This document shows, piece by piece, positions 29,398-39,300 of a stretch of 64,000 bases of DNA. The notes below the pieces were generated by a model. It worked only from the letters and a program-made list of their open reading frames with translations, was not told where the DNA came from and did no database searches. Each line of letters begins with the position of its first letter. Positions within the stretch are counted from its first letter, which is position 1. The DNA is taken from positions 148,307 through 212,306 of the forward strand of contig JAHCAO010000003.1 in assembly GCA_019634835.1 (NCBI GenBank). The letters run 5' to 3'. The DNA comes from Gammaproteobacteria bacterium (GTDB lineage: Bacteria; Pseudomonadota; Gammaproteobacteria; DSM-16500). Position numbers and translations under genes: made by a program.

Positions 29398-29569
29398 AGG
29401 GACATGATGAATAGCTTGCTGAAGGGAATAAGGATATTTTGTATGAACCATTCACTCGCAGACAGGAGTCTGCGAGAGCAAAACCCACTCAAGGATGTGT
29501 GTGTTTTGCAGTGAATGGTGAAGGAAAAATATCCTTATTCCCTTCAGCAAGCTACTCATCATGCACCCT
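29398..29569 (+). repeat. Family A palindromic element, copy A3 (most complete)
   Basis: Starts AGGGACATGATGAATAGC and ends with the near reverse complement GCTACTCATCATGCACCCT. The innermost ~31 bases of each arm (AGCTTGCTGAAGGGAATAAG...) pair perfectly. The core has an inner pair ACCATTCACT / AGTGAATGGT enclosing hairpin I (CGCAGACAGGAGTCTGCG) and hairpin II (GCAAAAC ... GTTTTGC), giving a three-way-junction layout. It sits between the convergent lpxH and cNMP-CPBP genes and could terminate both. Open in the frame ...[13 protein letters not shown].... Confidence 0.92.
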
Positions 29570-29582
29570 TCTCTTCGCGCAA

Positions 29583-30797
29583 TCATATCAATCCTACTAT
29601 AAATACCGCCCAAGCTCCCACAATAAGATGAGAGATCGTCGGGCCAATTAATGTTTTCTGCCGCGCATATAACCATCCCCAGAACAGCCCAGGAATATAA
29701 ACAATTAACCCAAAGCCAAATGAAACATGCGTGTGTAATACACTAAATAGCAGATTAGACAAAAGAATGGCCCATAAGGTCTTGTATCGTCCGATCAATA
29801 ATACCTGAAATGAGCTTTGCAATGCTCCTCGCGCCAACAATTCTTGCATAGGAACAAAAAGTAAGTAAAGGCAAATGATGAGTGTGCCATATAAGAAAGA
29901 AATAGGCTTATCTCTGCCTGGCCCTAAGTTCAATGTAAAATCAAAAAGATGTCGCCCACTAAAACGGGAATTGTAGTGCAATAATACTAGCTTATATAAA
30001 ACGACAATTCCCAGCATGATAAACGTATAAGCAAGTGATTCTATGACTGACCAACGCCAGCCTTTTATCGTAAACCCGTAAAGCTCCATAGGATACCCGC
30101 TCAACTTCATTGCAATAAATGAGGGTATGGCAAATAAAATTAATAATGGAATACTGATAAATGCAGTGGAAGTAATAGTTGGCCGATAAGTTTCTATAGC
30201 ATTTAATACGATGACATAGAGAGATAATATTACAACAATCGTGATAATGAATCGCCCCATCGCTTCGCGTGCTTTCACCTGCATTAATTCGTTTCGCAGC
30301 GCTTCCACGACTGTTTCATTCGTCATACGTAGCCGCTTGGAAAGTTGTTTGGCAACATTATGTACCATCACAGCGTAGGTTGGTAATTCACCATTATCGT
30401 TTTTATTTCGATCTGATAACGTTTTTGAGAAAGAATATTCTTCTTTAGCATGTGCTCTTAATTTTTTGATTGATAACATAATAAGAGTAGAAGGTTTTGT
30501 GATACGAACGGAAGCTGATCGAGGCGCATCATCAATTAAGCTAATTTCTCCAATGATATCGCCTGGATAAAGTGTGCCAATCTGATGAGATAATCCTGTC
30601 GTAGGATCAGATTTGATGATAGCCGCTTCACCTTGGACAATAATAAAAATATCGTCACTCACCTCATTTTCATGAAGAATCACTTCTTCTTTTTCAACTT
30701 TAATTTCGCGTGACTCATCCGCAATAACTTTTAGTTGCTGCTCACTCAGGCCAAAAAACAACTCACTTTGGCGTTTTAGAAAGTCCAATCTGTCCAT
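29583..30797 (-). CDS. Cyclic-nucleotide-binding domain fused to CPBP-family membrane protein
   Basis: A 404-residue protein. Residues 1 to about 120 form a Crp-like cNMP-binding domain with GEISLIDDAPRSASVR (83-98) matching the phosphate-binding cassette. Several membrane segments follow (about 186-204, 213-231, 247-270, 290-315) and then a CPBP (CAAX-protease-like) domain. Its motif 1 reads QELLARG, so the first of the two usual glutamates is Gln. The FSVLH and SHLIVG histidine motifs are present. A nucleotide- or phosphate-signal-controlled membrane protease is suggested, but activity is uncertain. Its 3' end lies 14 bases from the A3 element. Confidence 0.82.
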   Translation of the reverse strand: MDRLDFLKRQSELFFGLSEQQLKVIADESREIKVEKEEVILHENEVSDDIFIIVQGEAAIIKSDPTTGLSHQIGTLYPGDIIGEISLIDDAPRSASVRITKPSTLIMLSIKKLRAHAKEEYSFSKTLSDRNKNDNGELPTYAVMVHNVAKQLSKRLRMTNETVVEALRNELMQVKAREAMGRFIITIVVILSLYVIVLNAIETYRPTITSTAFISIPLLILFAIPSFIAMKLSGYPMELYGFTIKGWRWSVIESLAYTFIMLGIVVLYKLVLLHYNSRFSGRHLFDFTLNLGPGRDKPISFLYGTLIICLYLLFVPMQELLARGALQSSFQVLLIGRYKTLWAILLSNLLFSVLHTHVSFGFGLIVYIPGLFWGWLYARQKTLIGPTISHLIVGAWAVFIVGLI

Positions 30798-30836
30798 CTT
30801 GCTTTCCTTGTAAAATAGCTACATGGAACATACTCA

Positions 30837-31250
30837 CTATCCCTGTATTGTCACAGTGATGGTTCTATGATGAGAACGGAATCTATGTTCCCATAAATAA
30901 ATTCCCTGCCATTGTCCTAGTACTAACTGATTGTCCTTAATGGGAACGATTAAAAAACTTTGCGTTAATATGGCACGAATATGTGACGGCATATCGTCTG
31001 GCCCTTCTGCAGCATGTTTATAGAGCGTATCGCTATCTGGAACTAAGCGCTGCATGAATGCTTCCAGATCGGTTTGCACGAGAGGATCGTAGTTCTCGCA
31101 TAAAATCAGTGAGGCACTCGTATGATGCAAAAAAATATGGCACAACCCCACCGATATCTTTGCTTTTCTTACTTGTTTTGTAATTTCATCCGTGATCCTG
31201 GTGAACCCTCGCCCTAGAGTCATGACTTCAAACTCATATTGCGTGTACAT
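30837..31250 (-). CDS. yjbQ: YjbQ-family protein (secondary thiamine-phosphate synthase enzyme)
   Basis: A 137-residue protein of the YjbQ/UPF0047 family. It shows GFTRITDEITKQV, GLCHIFLHHTSASLILCENYDP.V, HIRAILTQSFLIVPI and GQWQGIYLWEHR..HHRTI. The histidines at the shared trimer interface are conserved. E. coli YjbQ has weak thiamine-phosphate synthase activity, but its real role is uncertain. The ATG at 31250 is used in place of the GTG at 31253. It lies 7 bases downstream of the SPOR-domain gene. Confidence 0.9.
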   Translation of the reverse strand: MYTQYEFEVMTLGRGFTRITDEITKQVRKAKISVGLCHIFLHHTSASLILCENYDPLVQTDLEAFMQRLVPDSDTLYKHAAEGPDDMPSHIRAILTQSFLIVPIKDNQLVLGQWQGIYLWEHRFRSHHRTITVTIQG

Positions 31251-31257
31251 CACTTCT

Positions 31258-32130
31258 TTACAATACTAGTGGTTTATAAGTAATGAGAATACCTTGCATA
31301 TGCATCTCATGTTGTAATCGATCCGCTAATGCACGAGCAGTTGCTCTTTTATTTTCTGGACCTACGAAAACTCTAGTATGACTTCCAAGAGCAGTGGAAA
31401 TTTGTTGTATAAACGCATGGTATCCATTTTCACGTAGTTGATTCACAACACGCAAAGCATTCGCTTTATTCTGAAAGCTACCAATTTGAATAACCCATAC
31501 AGCACCTTTCAATTTGATGAGTCCATCATCATCAATAGATTGATTTAAACCTGGAGCAACTTTTGTTGTTTTTGCGATTTTTGTCTTTACCATTTCAGCA
31601 GGTTTTTTATGTAATGCTGTCTTACTTTTATGGGCAGATTTTTTAAGTAAAGATGCAGCTTTTTCACCTTCTATTATTCTATAATGACTGGTTTTTGCTG
31701 GTTCTGTGCTAATAGTAGTAGGTGCTTCAGTTACGCTGGATTTATTTGCTATCATTTCAGATTGCACGATTTCACTCGTAGAAAGCTGGACTTGGGACGT
31801 AGATGTATCATTGATAATACTAGGTCTCGCAATACTAATAATGTCATCTGGCTGTTGATGAATGGCATTTTCTGTCGTTTCTATAGGTTGAGGTGCCATA
31901 GGAGCATCTTGCATAACCACGAGCGATGACTCCACAGGACTGGGTGCCGGAGGAGATACCATCGTGTTGACCGCAGTGACTTGTGCGGGTTGATTAGGGA
32001 AAGGAGGAGCTTTAACTAAAACTGTATTCGGTGAAAGTTCTTTCCCGCCTTGGAACAGAGGCAGCAAAATAATGACTAACCCAATAATAACAAGCATCCC
32101 TAAAATCCGATGTTTCACTCGACTTTCCAT
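31258..32130 (-). CDS. dedD: DedD-like SPOR-domain cell-division protein
   Basis: A 290-residue inner-membrane protein. A short cytoplasmic start (MESRVKHRILG), one membrane helix (about 11-27), a long Pro/Thr/Ser/Gln-rich periplasmic region and a C-terminal SPOR domain (GAVWVIQIGSFQNKANALRVVNQLRENGYHAF...) are visible. SPOR domains bind denuded peptidoglycan at the septum. The position between accD and later genes matches the accD-folC-dedD order of gammaproteobacteria, with folC missing here. Confidence 0.85.
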   Translation of the reverse strand: MESRVKHRILGMLVIIGLVIILLPLFQGGKELSPNTVLVKAPPFPNQPAQVTAVNTMVSPPAPSPVESSLVVMQDAPMAPQPIETTENAIHQQPDDIISIARPSIINDTSTSQVQLSTSEIVQSEMIANKSSVTEAPTTISTEPAKTSHYRIIEGEKAASLLKKSAHKSKTALHKKPAEMVKTKIAKTTKVAPGLNQSIDDDGLIKLKGAVWVIQIGSFQNKANALRVVNQLRENGYHAFIQQISTALGSHTRVFVGPENKRATARALADRLQHEMHMQGILITYKPLVL

Positions 32131-32234
32131 GCATCACCTCTGAATTCATTAAAGGGGTAATTTTATATTCTATAATAATTTGCTTTCTCTCGTGCTAAGA
32201 ATTTTTTATCAAAATTCACCCATCCTGCAACAGA

Positions 32235-32348
32235 CGCAGACAGGAGTCTGCGAGAGCAAAACCCACTCAAGGATGTGTGTATTTTGCGATGAATGGTGAA
32301 GAAAAAATATCCTCATTCTTTCGCAGCAAAAAACTCATCATGCACCCT
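32235..32348 (+). repeat. Family A palindromic element, copy A4 (left arm missing), flanked by a 9-bp direct repeat
   Basis: Starts directly at hairpin I (CGCAGACAGGAGTCTGCG), continues through hairpin II and the right arm and ends CTCATCATGCACCCT like A3. The left arm is absent. TCCTGCAAC occurs at 32223-32231 and again at 32348-32356, bracketing the element. The core is open in the frame [13 protein letters not shown]. It occupies the site between accD and dedD where many relatives carry folC. Confidence 0.88.
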
Positions 32349-32371
32349 CCTGCAACTGATTTCTGATATAT

Positions 32372-33232
32372 TTATATCGCTTCACGCAAACTCAATTTCG
32401 CTAAAATACGCCCTATTCCGCTACGCAACTCACTACGGTGTAAAATCATATCTATTGCCCCATGTTTTAATAAAAACTCGCTGCGTTGAAACCCTTCAGG
32501 AAGTTTTTCTCTTACCGTTTGCTCAATAACGCGCGGACCTGCAAATCCTATTAATGCATTAGGCTCAGCGATAATAACGTCGCCTAACATGGCTAGACTA
32601 GCGGATACCCCCCCCATCGTGGGATCGGTTAAGACAGAAACGTAAGGAATACCTTGCTCTGCTAATTGTGCAAGGGCAGCACTGACCTTGGCCATTTGCA
32701 TTAAGGAAATCAATGCTTCTTGCATACGTGCGCCACCACTTGCAGAAAAACACACTAAAGGTATACGCAGCTCAATGCTCGTATTGACTGCTCTAGTAAA
32801 CCGCTCACCTACTGCAGCACCCATTGACCCACCAATAAAGCTATACTCAAAAGCCGCAGCAACAATAGTCAAGCCACACAATCTTCCACGCATGACGACC
32901 AGTGCTTCTTTTTCTCCTGTTTCTCTCTGTGCAGCCAAAAGACGATCTTTATATTTTTTCAAATCCTTAAACTTCAGTTTATCTTCTGGACCAATATCTG
33001 CACCAATTTCACTTCCTGTATTAGGGTCTAAAAAATAGTTCAACCGTGTTCTAGCTGATATTTTAATGTGATAATCACATTTCGGACAAACTTCCAAATT
33101 TCTTTCTAGTTCAGAGCGATACAAAACTGAATTACAGCGATCACACTTTGACCATAAGCCTTCTGGTACTCCTTTCTTGGTACTGGTACCAGTACGAATT
33201 CTAGAAGGAAGTAATTTTTTAAACCAACTCAT
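32372..33232 (-). CDS. accD: Acetyl-CoA carboxylase carboxyltransferase subunit beta
   Basis: A 286-residue subunit of the carboxyltransferase that makes malonyl-CoA with AccA. The N-terminal zinc ribbon has four cysteines (CDRCNSVLY ... CPKCDYH). The crotonase-fold body contains [26 protein letters not shown] and [40 protein letters not shown]. Length and motifs are normal. It lies in the asd-fimV-truA-accD-dedD block. Confidence 0.96.
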   Translation of the reverse strand: MSWFKKLLPSRIRTGTSTKKGVPEGLWSKCDRCNSVLYRSELERNLEVCPKCDYHIKISARTRLNYFLDPNTGSEIGADIGPEDKLKFKDLKKYKDRLLAAQRETGEKEALVVMRGRLCGLTIVAAAFEYSFIGGSMGAAVGERFTRAVNTSIELRIPLVCFSASGGARMQEALISLMQMAKVSAALAQLAEQGIPYVSVLTDPTMGGVSASLAMLGDVIIAEPNALIGFAGPRVIEQTVREKLPEGFQRSEFLLKHGAIDMILHRSELRSGIGRILAKLSLREAI

Positions 33233-33283
33233 AGTAATACCTTATCAGCGATTTCGCTGAATCTTAAAATGCGTGTGCGAGTA

Positions 33284-34060
33284 TTATATCAAAAACATCC
33301 CTCTATTTATGGGGAAAATATAAGGTTCAGGATAGGTTACTTGAGTCAAATACAACCCGTCTGGCGGCGCTGTTTCAGCTGCAGCACGCCGATCTTTTGC
33401 TTGCAACACTTCTTGCATCCATTCAGGCTGTTTTAGTCCTGCACCAATTTTTACTAAGGAACCTACTATATTTCGCACCATATGATGTAAAAAAGCATTA
33501 GCTTGAATTTCCACTATGACAAAGTCCCCCTGACGTCGTACGGTAAACTCAGTCACATTGCGCATGGGAGATTTTGAGTGACACTGTGAAGAGCGAAATG
33601 AACTAAAATCTTGCTCTCCAATGAGAATTTTTCCTGCTTGCTGCATAGGTACGACATCTAGCGGGTAATAATGCCAAGTGACACGAGTACTTAGCATAGC
33701 AGGTCGGATAGGATGATTAAAAATTACATAGCGGTAACGGCGGGCCATTGCAGTAAATCTAGCATGAAAGCTATAGTCAACATGTTTTGCCCATCGCACC
33801 ACAATAGAGGACGGTAAATGAGAATTTGTTCCCCATATCCAAGCATCAATATGACGTTTTGCATGAGTATCAAAGTGAACAACTTGACCCATGGCGTGTA
33901 CGTTTGCATCTGTACGCCCTGCACAGAAAAGTAAAATACGTTCATTTGCTACTTTTGCTAAAGCACTTTCTAACGTACCTTGTATAGTTGACAACCCGCG
34001 TTGTGCTTGCCAACCATAAAACCCATGTCCATTATATTCGACGCCAAGAGCAATACGCAT
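33284..34060 (-). CDS. truA: tRNA pseudouridine(38-40) synthase TruA
   Basis: A 258-residue enzyme that makes pseudouridine in the tRNA anticodon arm. The catalytic aspartate is in [18 protein letters not shown]. It also shows [12 protein letters not shown] at the start and [17 protein letters not shown] near the end. The gene starts 3 bases after the end of the FimV-like ORF and precedes accD, a common order in gammaproteobacteria. Confidence 0.95.
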   Translation of the reverse strand: MRIALGVEYNGHGFYGWQAQRGLSTIQGTLESALAKVANERILLFCAGRTDANVHAMGQVVHFDTHAKRHIDAWIWGTNSHLPSSIVVRWAKHVDYSFHARFTAMARRYRYVIFNHPIRPAMLSTRVTWHYYPLDVVPMQQAGKILIGEQDFSSFRSSQCHSKSPMRNVTEFTVRRQGDFVIVEIQANAFLHHMVRNIVGSLVKIGAGLKQPEWMQEVLQAKDRRAAAETAPPDGLYLTQVTYPEPYIFPINRGMFLI

Positions 34061-34063
34061 GTT

Positions 34064-34417
34064 TCAAATGTAACTCAGTAATTGCAGTGCTTCTTGTTGT
34101 TGAATAGCGGTTCCTTGCGTGACAACGTATTCTAAAATTTTCTTAGCAAGCTGATTACGACCAGCTTCCATGTAAGCGCGAGCTAAATCTAATTGTGTCG
34201 CCATGACATCATCACCTGCAATAGCAGTCATATCATGAAAACTAGGATTGTTGACCAATGCAGGCTGCATTTTTTGATCATCCTGTTTTTTTAATATGGG
34301 TGATATGGTCGGTTTTTTTTTAAATATGAAATATAATCCAATGATAAAAGCAGCAATCGAGCTGGTTCCAATGGCGACTAAAATGCTAAGATAGCAATCA
34401 ATAATTTGTAAAATCAT
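34064..34417 (-). CDS. Short FimV/HubP-like C-terminal domain protein
   Basis: A 117-residue protein with one membrane helix (about 10-32) and a C-terminal FimV-type TPR-like motif (DVMATQLDLARAYMEAGRNQLAKKILEYVVTQGTAIQQQEALQLLSYI). The large periplasmic LysM part and acidic repeats of full-length FimV/HubP (usually 600-900+ residues) are absent. Position between asd and truA is exactly that of fimV in Pseudomonas and Legionella, so this is a reduced orthologue. Its start overlaps the asd stop (ATGA). Confidence 0.82.
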   Translation of the reverse strand: MILQIIDCYLSILVAIGTSSIAAFIIGLYFIFKKKPTISPILKKQDDQKMQPALVNNPSFHDMTAIAGDDVMATQLDLARAYMEAGRNQLAKKILEYVVTQGTAIQQQEALQLLSYI

Positions 34418-35433
34418 GGCGATAAATAATGTTCAATTAAATGTTCAGTAATTTGAATAGCGTTAAGCGCAGCGCCCTTACGAAGATTATCTGACACAAT
34501 CCAAAGGTTTAATCCCCTTTCATGCGAAATATCCTCACGAACACGCCCAACATAAACGTAATCATTACCTGCTGCATCATGAGCAGGAGTCGCATAAGGA
34601 AATTTGCCTGTCACTAATTTGATACCAGGCACATGAGAAAGTAACGTCGATGCTTGCTCTACCGTTATTTTATCTTTTGTTTCAAGATGTACGGATGCGG
34701 CATGACCACAATATACCGGCACACGAACGGCTGTTGGGTTGATGGCAAGAGTGTAATCATTGAATATTTTTTGTAATTCCCACACGATTTTCATTTCTTC
34801 CCGCGTGTAACCATTATCTTGAAAATCATCAATGTGTGGTAAAACGTTAAATGCGATTTGTTGTGCATACACTTTGGGGTGAATTTTTTCATTACCAAGC
34901 AATTGCTTTGTTTGCTCGGTCAATTCAGTGATAGCTTCTTTGCCTGTTCCTGAAACCGATTGATATGTTGCCACATTAATACGACTAATACCAACAGCAT
35001 CATAAATTGGCTTTAATCCTACCGCAATGGGAATGGTATTGCAGTTTGGATTTGAAATAATGTTCATTTTACGGTAATCAGCAATAACATTAACATTGAC
35101 CTCAGGAATTACCAATGGAACATCATCGTGATTGCGATAATAAAAACTTTTATCTATAACAATATTACCAGAGGCTGCCGCTTTAGGAGCATATTCAGCA
35201 GCGAGATCATTTCCAACACAAAAAAAAGCGATGTGAGACTGACTAAAATTAAAGGTTGTTAATTCATGAACACAATAGTTCTTGCCTCGGAATTTAATTT
35301 CTTTACCAACAGATTGTTGGCTGGCCACTAAATAAAGATCTTTTATTGGAAAATTTCTTTCTTCCAAGAGAGAAAGCAATGTTGTGCCAACCAAACCTGT
35401 TGCGCCCACAATTGATATGGAATATTGACTCAT
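34414..35433 (-). CDS. asd: Aspartate-semialdehyde dehydrogenase
   Basis: Reduces aspartyl phosphate to aspartate semialdehyde, feeding lysine, threonine, methionine and diaminopimelate synthesis. The protein has 339 residues. GATGLVGTTLLSLLEE binds NADP, SNPNCNTIPI carries the catalytic cysteine, and SVSGTGKEA and a later CGHAASVHLE segment complete the site. It belongs to the Pseudomonas/Gram-positive-like class and heads the fimV-truA-accD block. Confidence 0.94.
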   Translation of the reverse strand: MSQYSISIVGATGLVGTTLLSLLEERNFPIKDLYLVASQQSVGKEIKFRGKNYCVHELTTFNFSQSHIAFFCVGNDLAAEYAPKAAASGNIVIDKSFYYRNHDDVPLVIPEVNVNVIADYRKMNIISNPNCNTIPIAVGLKPIYDAVGISRINVATYQSVSGTGKEAITELTEQTKQLLGNEKIHPKVYAQQIAFNVLPHIDDFQDNGYTREEMKIVWELQKIFNDYTLAINPTAVRVPVYCGHAASVHLETKDKITVEQASTLLSHVPGIKLVTGKFPYATPAHDAAGNDYVYVGRVREDISHERGLNLWIVSDNLRKGAALNAIQITEHLIEHYLSP

Positions 35434-35462
35434 TTATTCACCTCAATATTTTGCCAAGTTTT

Positions 35463-36356
35463 TTATGCTTTAAACTGCTCAATTCCCTGCAGCCATACAC
35501 TAATAGCTTCACCTAGTAGTCGCGGATTACTTTCTTGGGCCAGGTGCAATTCTTCACCAATGTCAACAATTTCAAGGTTAGGTATATTTTCTTTTGCCCA
35601 CATCACCGTAGCTATGGTCGTAATAAACCCTGGCACAGAGTATAACATTAATTTAGGTAGTGATGAGAGCGTTAGTTTTTTTGAGTAGTTTGCAATCAAT
35701 TTGTCAATTTGACTTTTTCCAGTCCCATTGGACAACTCTTTAAGATATTGTAATATTGGTTTACCTGTCCCTTTACCCATAAAGGGCTCTCGATAATTTT
35801 GCATTTCTTCCTCTGTTAGCTGCCTCATTACATTTTGTGGCATAATTTTATCTATAAAAGCACTACCATTCATAACGATATCAGACACATTTTCTACATT
35901 CTGCAATGAGATTAATTGTTCTTGAAAAGGCAGTGAAATATCTTCATTCAGCGATCGTAGAAAAGCTTCATAGAACACTAATCCTTTACAATTTTCTTCA
36001 TGGCGCATTGCATAATCAAACCCAATAATAGATCCCCAGCCATGCATGACTATAGTCATTTTTTTTAGGTCCAACGCTTTTATCAGTGCTTCGATATATT
36101 CAATATGATCATATACTGTATAAAGGATATCAGGTTTATCTGAACGACCAAATCCAACTAAATCAGGAGCGATGCAACGACCTAAGGACGTGAGATAGGG
36201 AATGACATTGCGCCACAAATAACATGAGGTAGGGATACCATGTAAAAATAAAATAGGGTCCCCGCTTCCTGCTTCAATATAGTGAATTTTAGAACCTAAT
36301 ACTTCAATAAAATTTGAAGGATATAGTATTTTCCCTGAAATCTTTTCATCCATCAT
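35463..36356 (-). CDS. Haloalkane dehalogenase-like alpha/beta hydrolase lacking the nucleophile
   Basis: A 297-residue protein whose length and sequence follow subfamily II haloalkane dehalogenases (LinB/DhaA): SKIHYIEAGSGDPILFLHGIPTSCYLWRNVIPYL, CIAPDLVGFGRSDKP. The elbow reads VMHGWGS, so the nucleophilic Asp of VxHDWGS is Gly, and the halide-holding Asn (HGNPTS) is Ile. The catalytic-acid Glu (FYEAFL), the Trp and the terminal His (LHLAQE) remain. It cannot dehalogenate by the known mechanism. The start at 36356 follows AGGACG; it follows the GDH gene closely. Confidence 0.8.
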   Translation of the reverse strand: MMDEKISGKILYPSNFIEVLGSKIHYIEAGSGDPILFLHGIPTSCYLWRNVIPYLTSLGRCIAPDLVGFGRSDKPDILYTVYDHIEYIEALIKALDLKKMTIVMHGWGSIIGFDYAMRHEENCKGLVFYEAFLRSLNEDISLPFQEQLISLQNVENVSDIVMNGSAFIDKIMPQNVMRQLTEEEMQNYREPFMGKGTGKPILQYLKELSNGTGKSQIDKLIANYSKKLTLSSLPKLMLYSVPGFITTIATVMWAKENIPNLEIVDIGEELHLAQESNPRLLGEAISVWLQGIEQFKA

Positions 36357-36366
36357 GCTAGCGTCC

Positions 36367-39300
36367 TTATGCCGCTTGAGCAAAATCAAATAATTCACGT
36401 AACACTACTGAGTATGTTACAAAACCAACAACATCACTTGACTTAATATCTGCTAATAATTTCTGCCACCGTTCAATTAGGAATTGATAACGATTTATCC
36501 AAATATCGATTCTTTCATCAATATTCTTATTCTTAATTTCTTTGGTCTTCATGGTCAGTACACGAGCACTGAGTTTATGCTGTACACGATCAAGATCATC
36601 TCTAAAACCTGCACGCGCAAGCTCATCCCATTGGTTTTCAACCACATAGGCATTCATCATTTCTCGCAACCAGTTTAGTTCCAGCTGATTACCAATGCTA
36701 TAATAAGTCTTTGCAACATCTGAAATGTTAAGCTCATATTTTTGCGCTGCTTCTACAATATCAAGAGAAGTAAATAGTGCATTACAAGATGCTATACTCT
36801 TTGCTAATTTTTCCGGCACATTTTGGTCAATAAGATAACGAGCACTTGTTTCAAACGCTTCTTTATCAGGAGCATCCAATAATTGGGGCAAACGCTTTAC
36901 TAACTCAGCAATACGTGGAGAAAAATCATCAATGACTTGTTGTATATCTATATTCGGTTTGCGATTGCGTAAAAACCATCTTGTAGCACGACGTATAAGA
37001 TAATAAATTTGTAACATCATGCGGTATTGAACATTTTGATGAACTTTATAATCAAGCGACATAATTTGCCGCCACAAATCTTCCATGTGGTAAATACTTG
37101 AAGCAATGGTGAAAGCACGAATAATAAATGTGATAGAGGCGCCTGTTTCTCGCTGTAACCTTTCTACAAAATTAATTCCCATTCTATCTGTAATACTTTT
37201 GCACAATTGAGTAGCAACAATTTCACGGCGTAAACTATGCTGATTCATTTGAGGGAAATATTTTTCGCATAATGGCTTAGGAAATGCCATTAGTAAAAAC
37301 TTACTGAAATAAGGATCTTCTGGCACATCACTCGCTAGAATGTCCTGCTTTAAATACATTTTGCAATACGCTAATAACATTGCAATTTCTGGGCGTGTCA
37401 ACGGCTTATTACTAGCTTTACGTTCTAATAACGTTTTATCGTCAGGTAAATATTCTAGTTTACGATTTAAGCGCTCACTTTTTTCTAAATCATTCATATA
37501 TTGTCTAAATAAATCCATTGTCTGTTGCGCAACAGATGCCTCGAGGCTTAGCATTTGAGTTTGATTGTAATTATCCAGTAACACCAACTCTGCTATTTCA
37601 TCAGTCATTTTTTCGAGTAGCCTATTACGTTGTTCAAGCGTCATTTCGCCATCAGCAACCAGCCGGTTCAATAAAATTTTGATATTAACTTCATGATCAG
37701 AGCAATCCACACCTGCAGAATTATCAATAAAGTCAGTGTTGACAATCCCACCTTGCAAAGAATATTCAATGCGTGCAAGTTGGGTCATGCCAAGGTTTCC
37801 GCCCTCAGCAATGACGCGAGCATTCAGTTCAATGGCATCGATGCGAATACCATCGTTAGTGCGATCACCTACATCAAGGTGTGTCTCTTGTGTTGATTTT
37901 ACGAATGTACCTATACCGCCATTCCAAATTAAATCCACTGGTGCTTTAAGCATGGCACGAATTAATTCATTAGGAACCATCGTATCTTTTTTAGTATTCA
38001 GAATATGTTTAATTTCTGGGGTCAATTTAATCGATTTTACTGACCGATCAAAAACACCACCACCATGAGAAATTAATTCAGGATTGTAATCTTTCCACGT
38101 TGAACGCGGTAAGTTAAATAATCGTTTTCTCTCTTCAAAACTAATGGCTGAATCTGGATCAGGATCTAAAAAAATATGCATATGATTAAATGCACCAATC
38201 AATTTGGTATGATTAGAGAGCAACATGCCATTACCGAAAACATCACCACTCATATCACCAATGCCAATAGCAGTGAAATCATCTTTCTCTGGATCAATGC
38301 CAATTTCACGGAAATGACGCTGAACAGAAACCCAGACACCTCTGGAAGTAATACCCATTTTCTTGTGGTCATACCCAGCAGAACCACCAGATGCAAATGC
38401 ATCATCAAGCCAAAATCCATATTTCTGTGCAATACTATTAGCAATATCGGAAAAAGTTGCTGTTCCTTTATCTGCTGCAACCACTAAATAAGGATCATCC
38501 TCGTCATACCTTGTTACATCAACAGGTGGAACAATGACGCCTTCTTTAATGTTGTCCGTGATATCTAAAAGACCACTAATGAAAGTAGAATAACAGTAGA
38601 TGACTTCCTTCATATAATCATCACGGCTAATTTCTGGGGTCAACGAACGCTTAACAACAAAACCGCCCTTAGCCCCCTCTGGTACAATGACAGTATTTTT
38701 AACTTGCTGGGCTTTCATCAACCCAAGTACTTCAGTACGAAAATCCTCTCGTCTATCTGACCAGCGTAATCCACCGCGTGCTACTTTACCTGCACGTAAA
38801 TGCACCCCCTCAACACGTGGAGAATAAACAAATATTTCAAATTTTGGCCTTGGCAAAGGGAGATCAGAAATCTTAGCTGGATCAAACTTAAACGATATAT
38901 AGGATTTGTTTAAACCATTTTCCAACTTTTGGAAATAGTTCGTACGATTGGTCGCAAGTATCACTTCTAACAACCTTCGTACAATCCTGTCTTCGTCCAA
39001 ACTCGATACATTATCAAGAGCTTGCTCTATGTATTCAATTAATGCCTTAAGATCATTACGGTTACCGCGCTGATAACTTGGGTCAAAACGTAATATGAAT
39101 AACTGTACTAAAGCCTTGCTTAGTTCCGCATTATTGATAAGTGCCTGCTCGATATAGTTTTGACTAAACGTAAATCCAGTTTGTCGCAAATATTTTGTGT
39201 AAGCACGTAACATAGCTGTTTCATTGTACGTAAGGTTTGCTTCCAGAACTAACCGGTTGAATCCATCATTTTCAGCTTCACCAAACCAAATTTTTTTAAA

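Noticed and set aside
29439..29651. Rightward ORF of 70 codons starting [11 protein letters not shown]
   Set aside because: It lies within repeat A3 and runs on over the end of the opposite gene. It reflects the open frame of the repeat, with no evidence for an independent gene.
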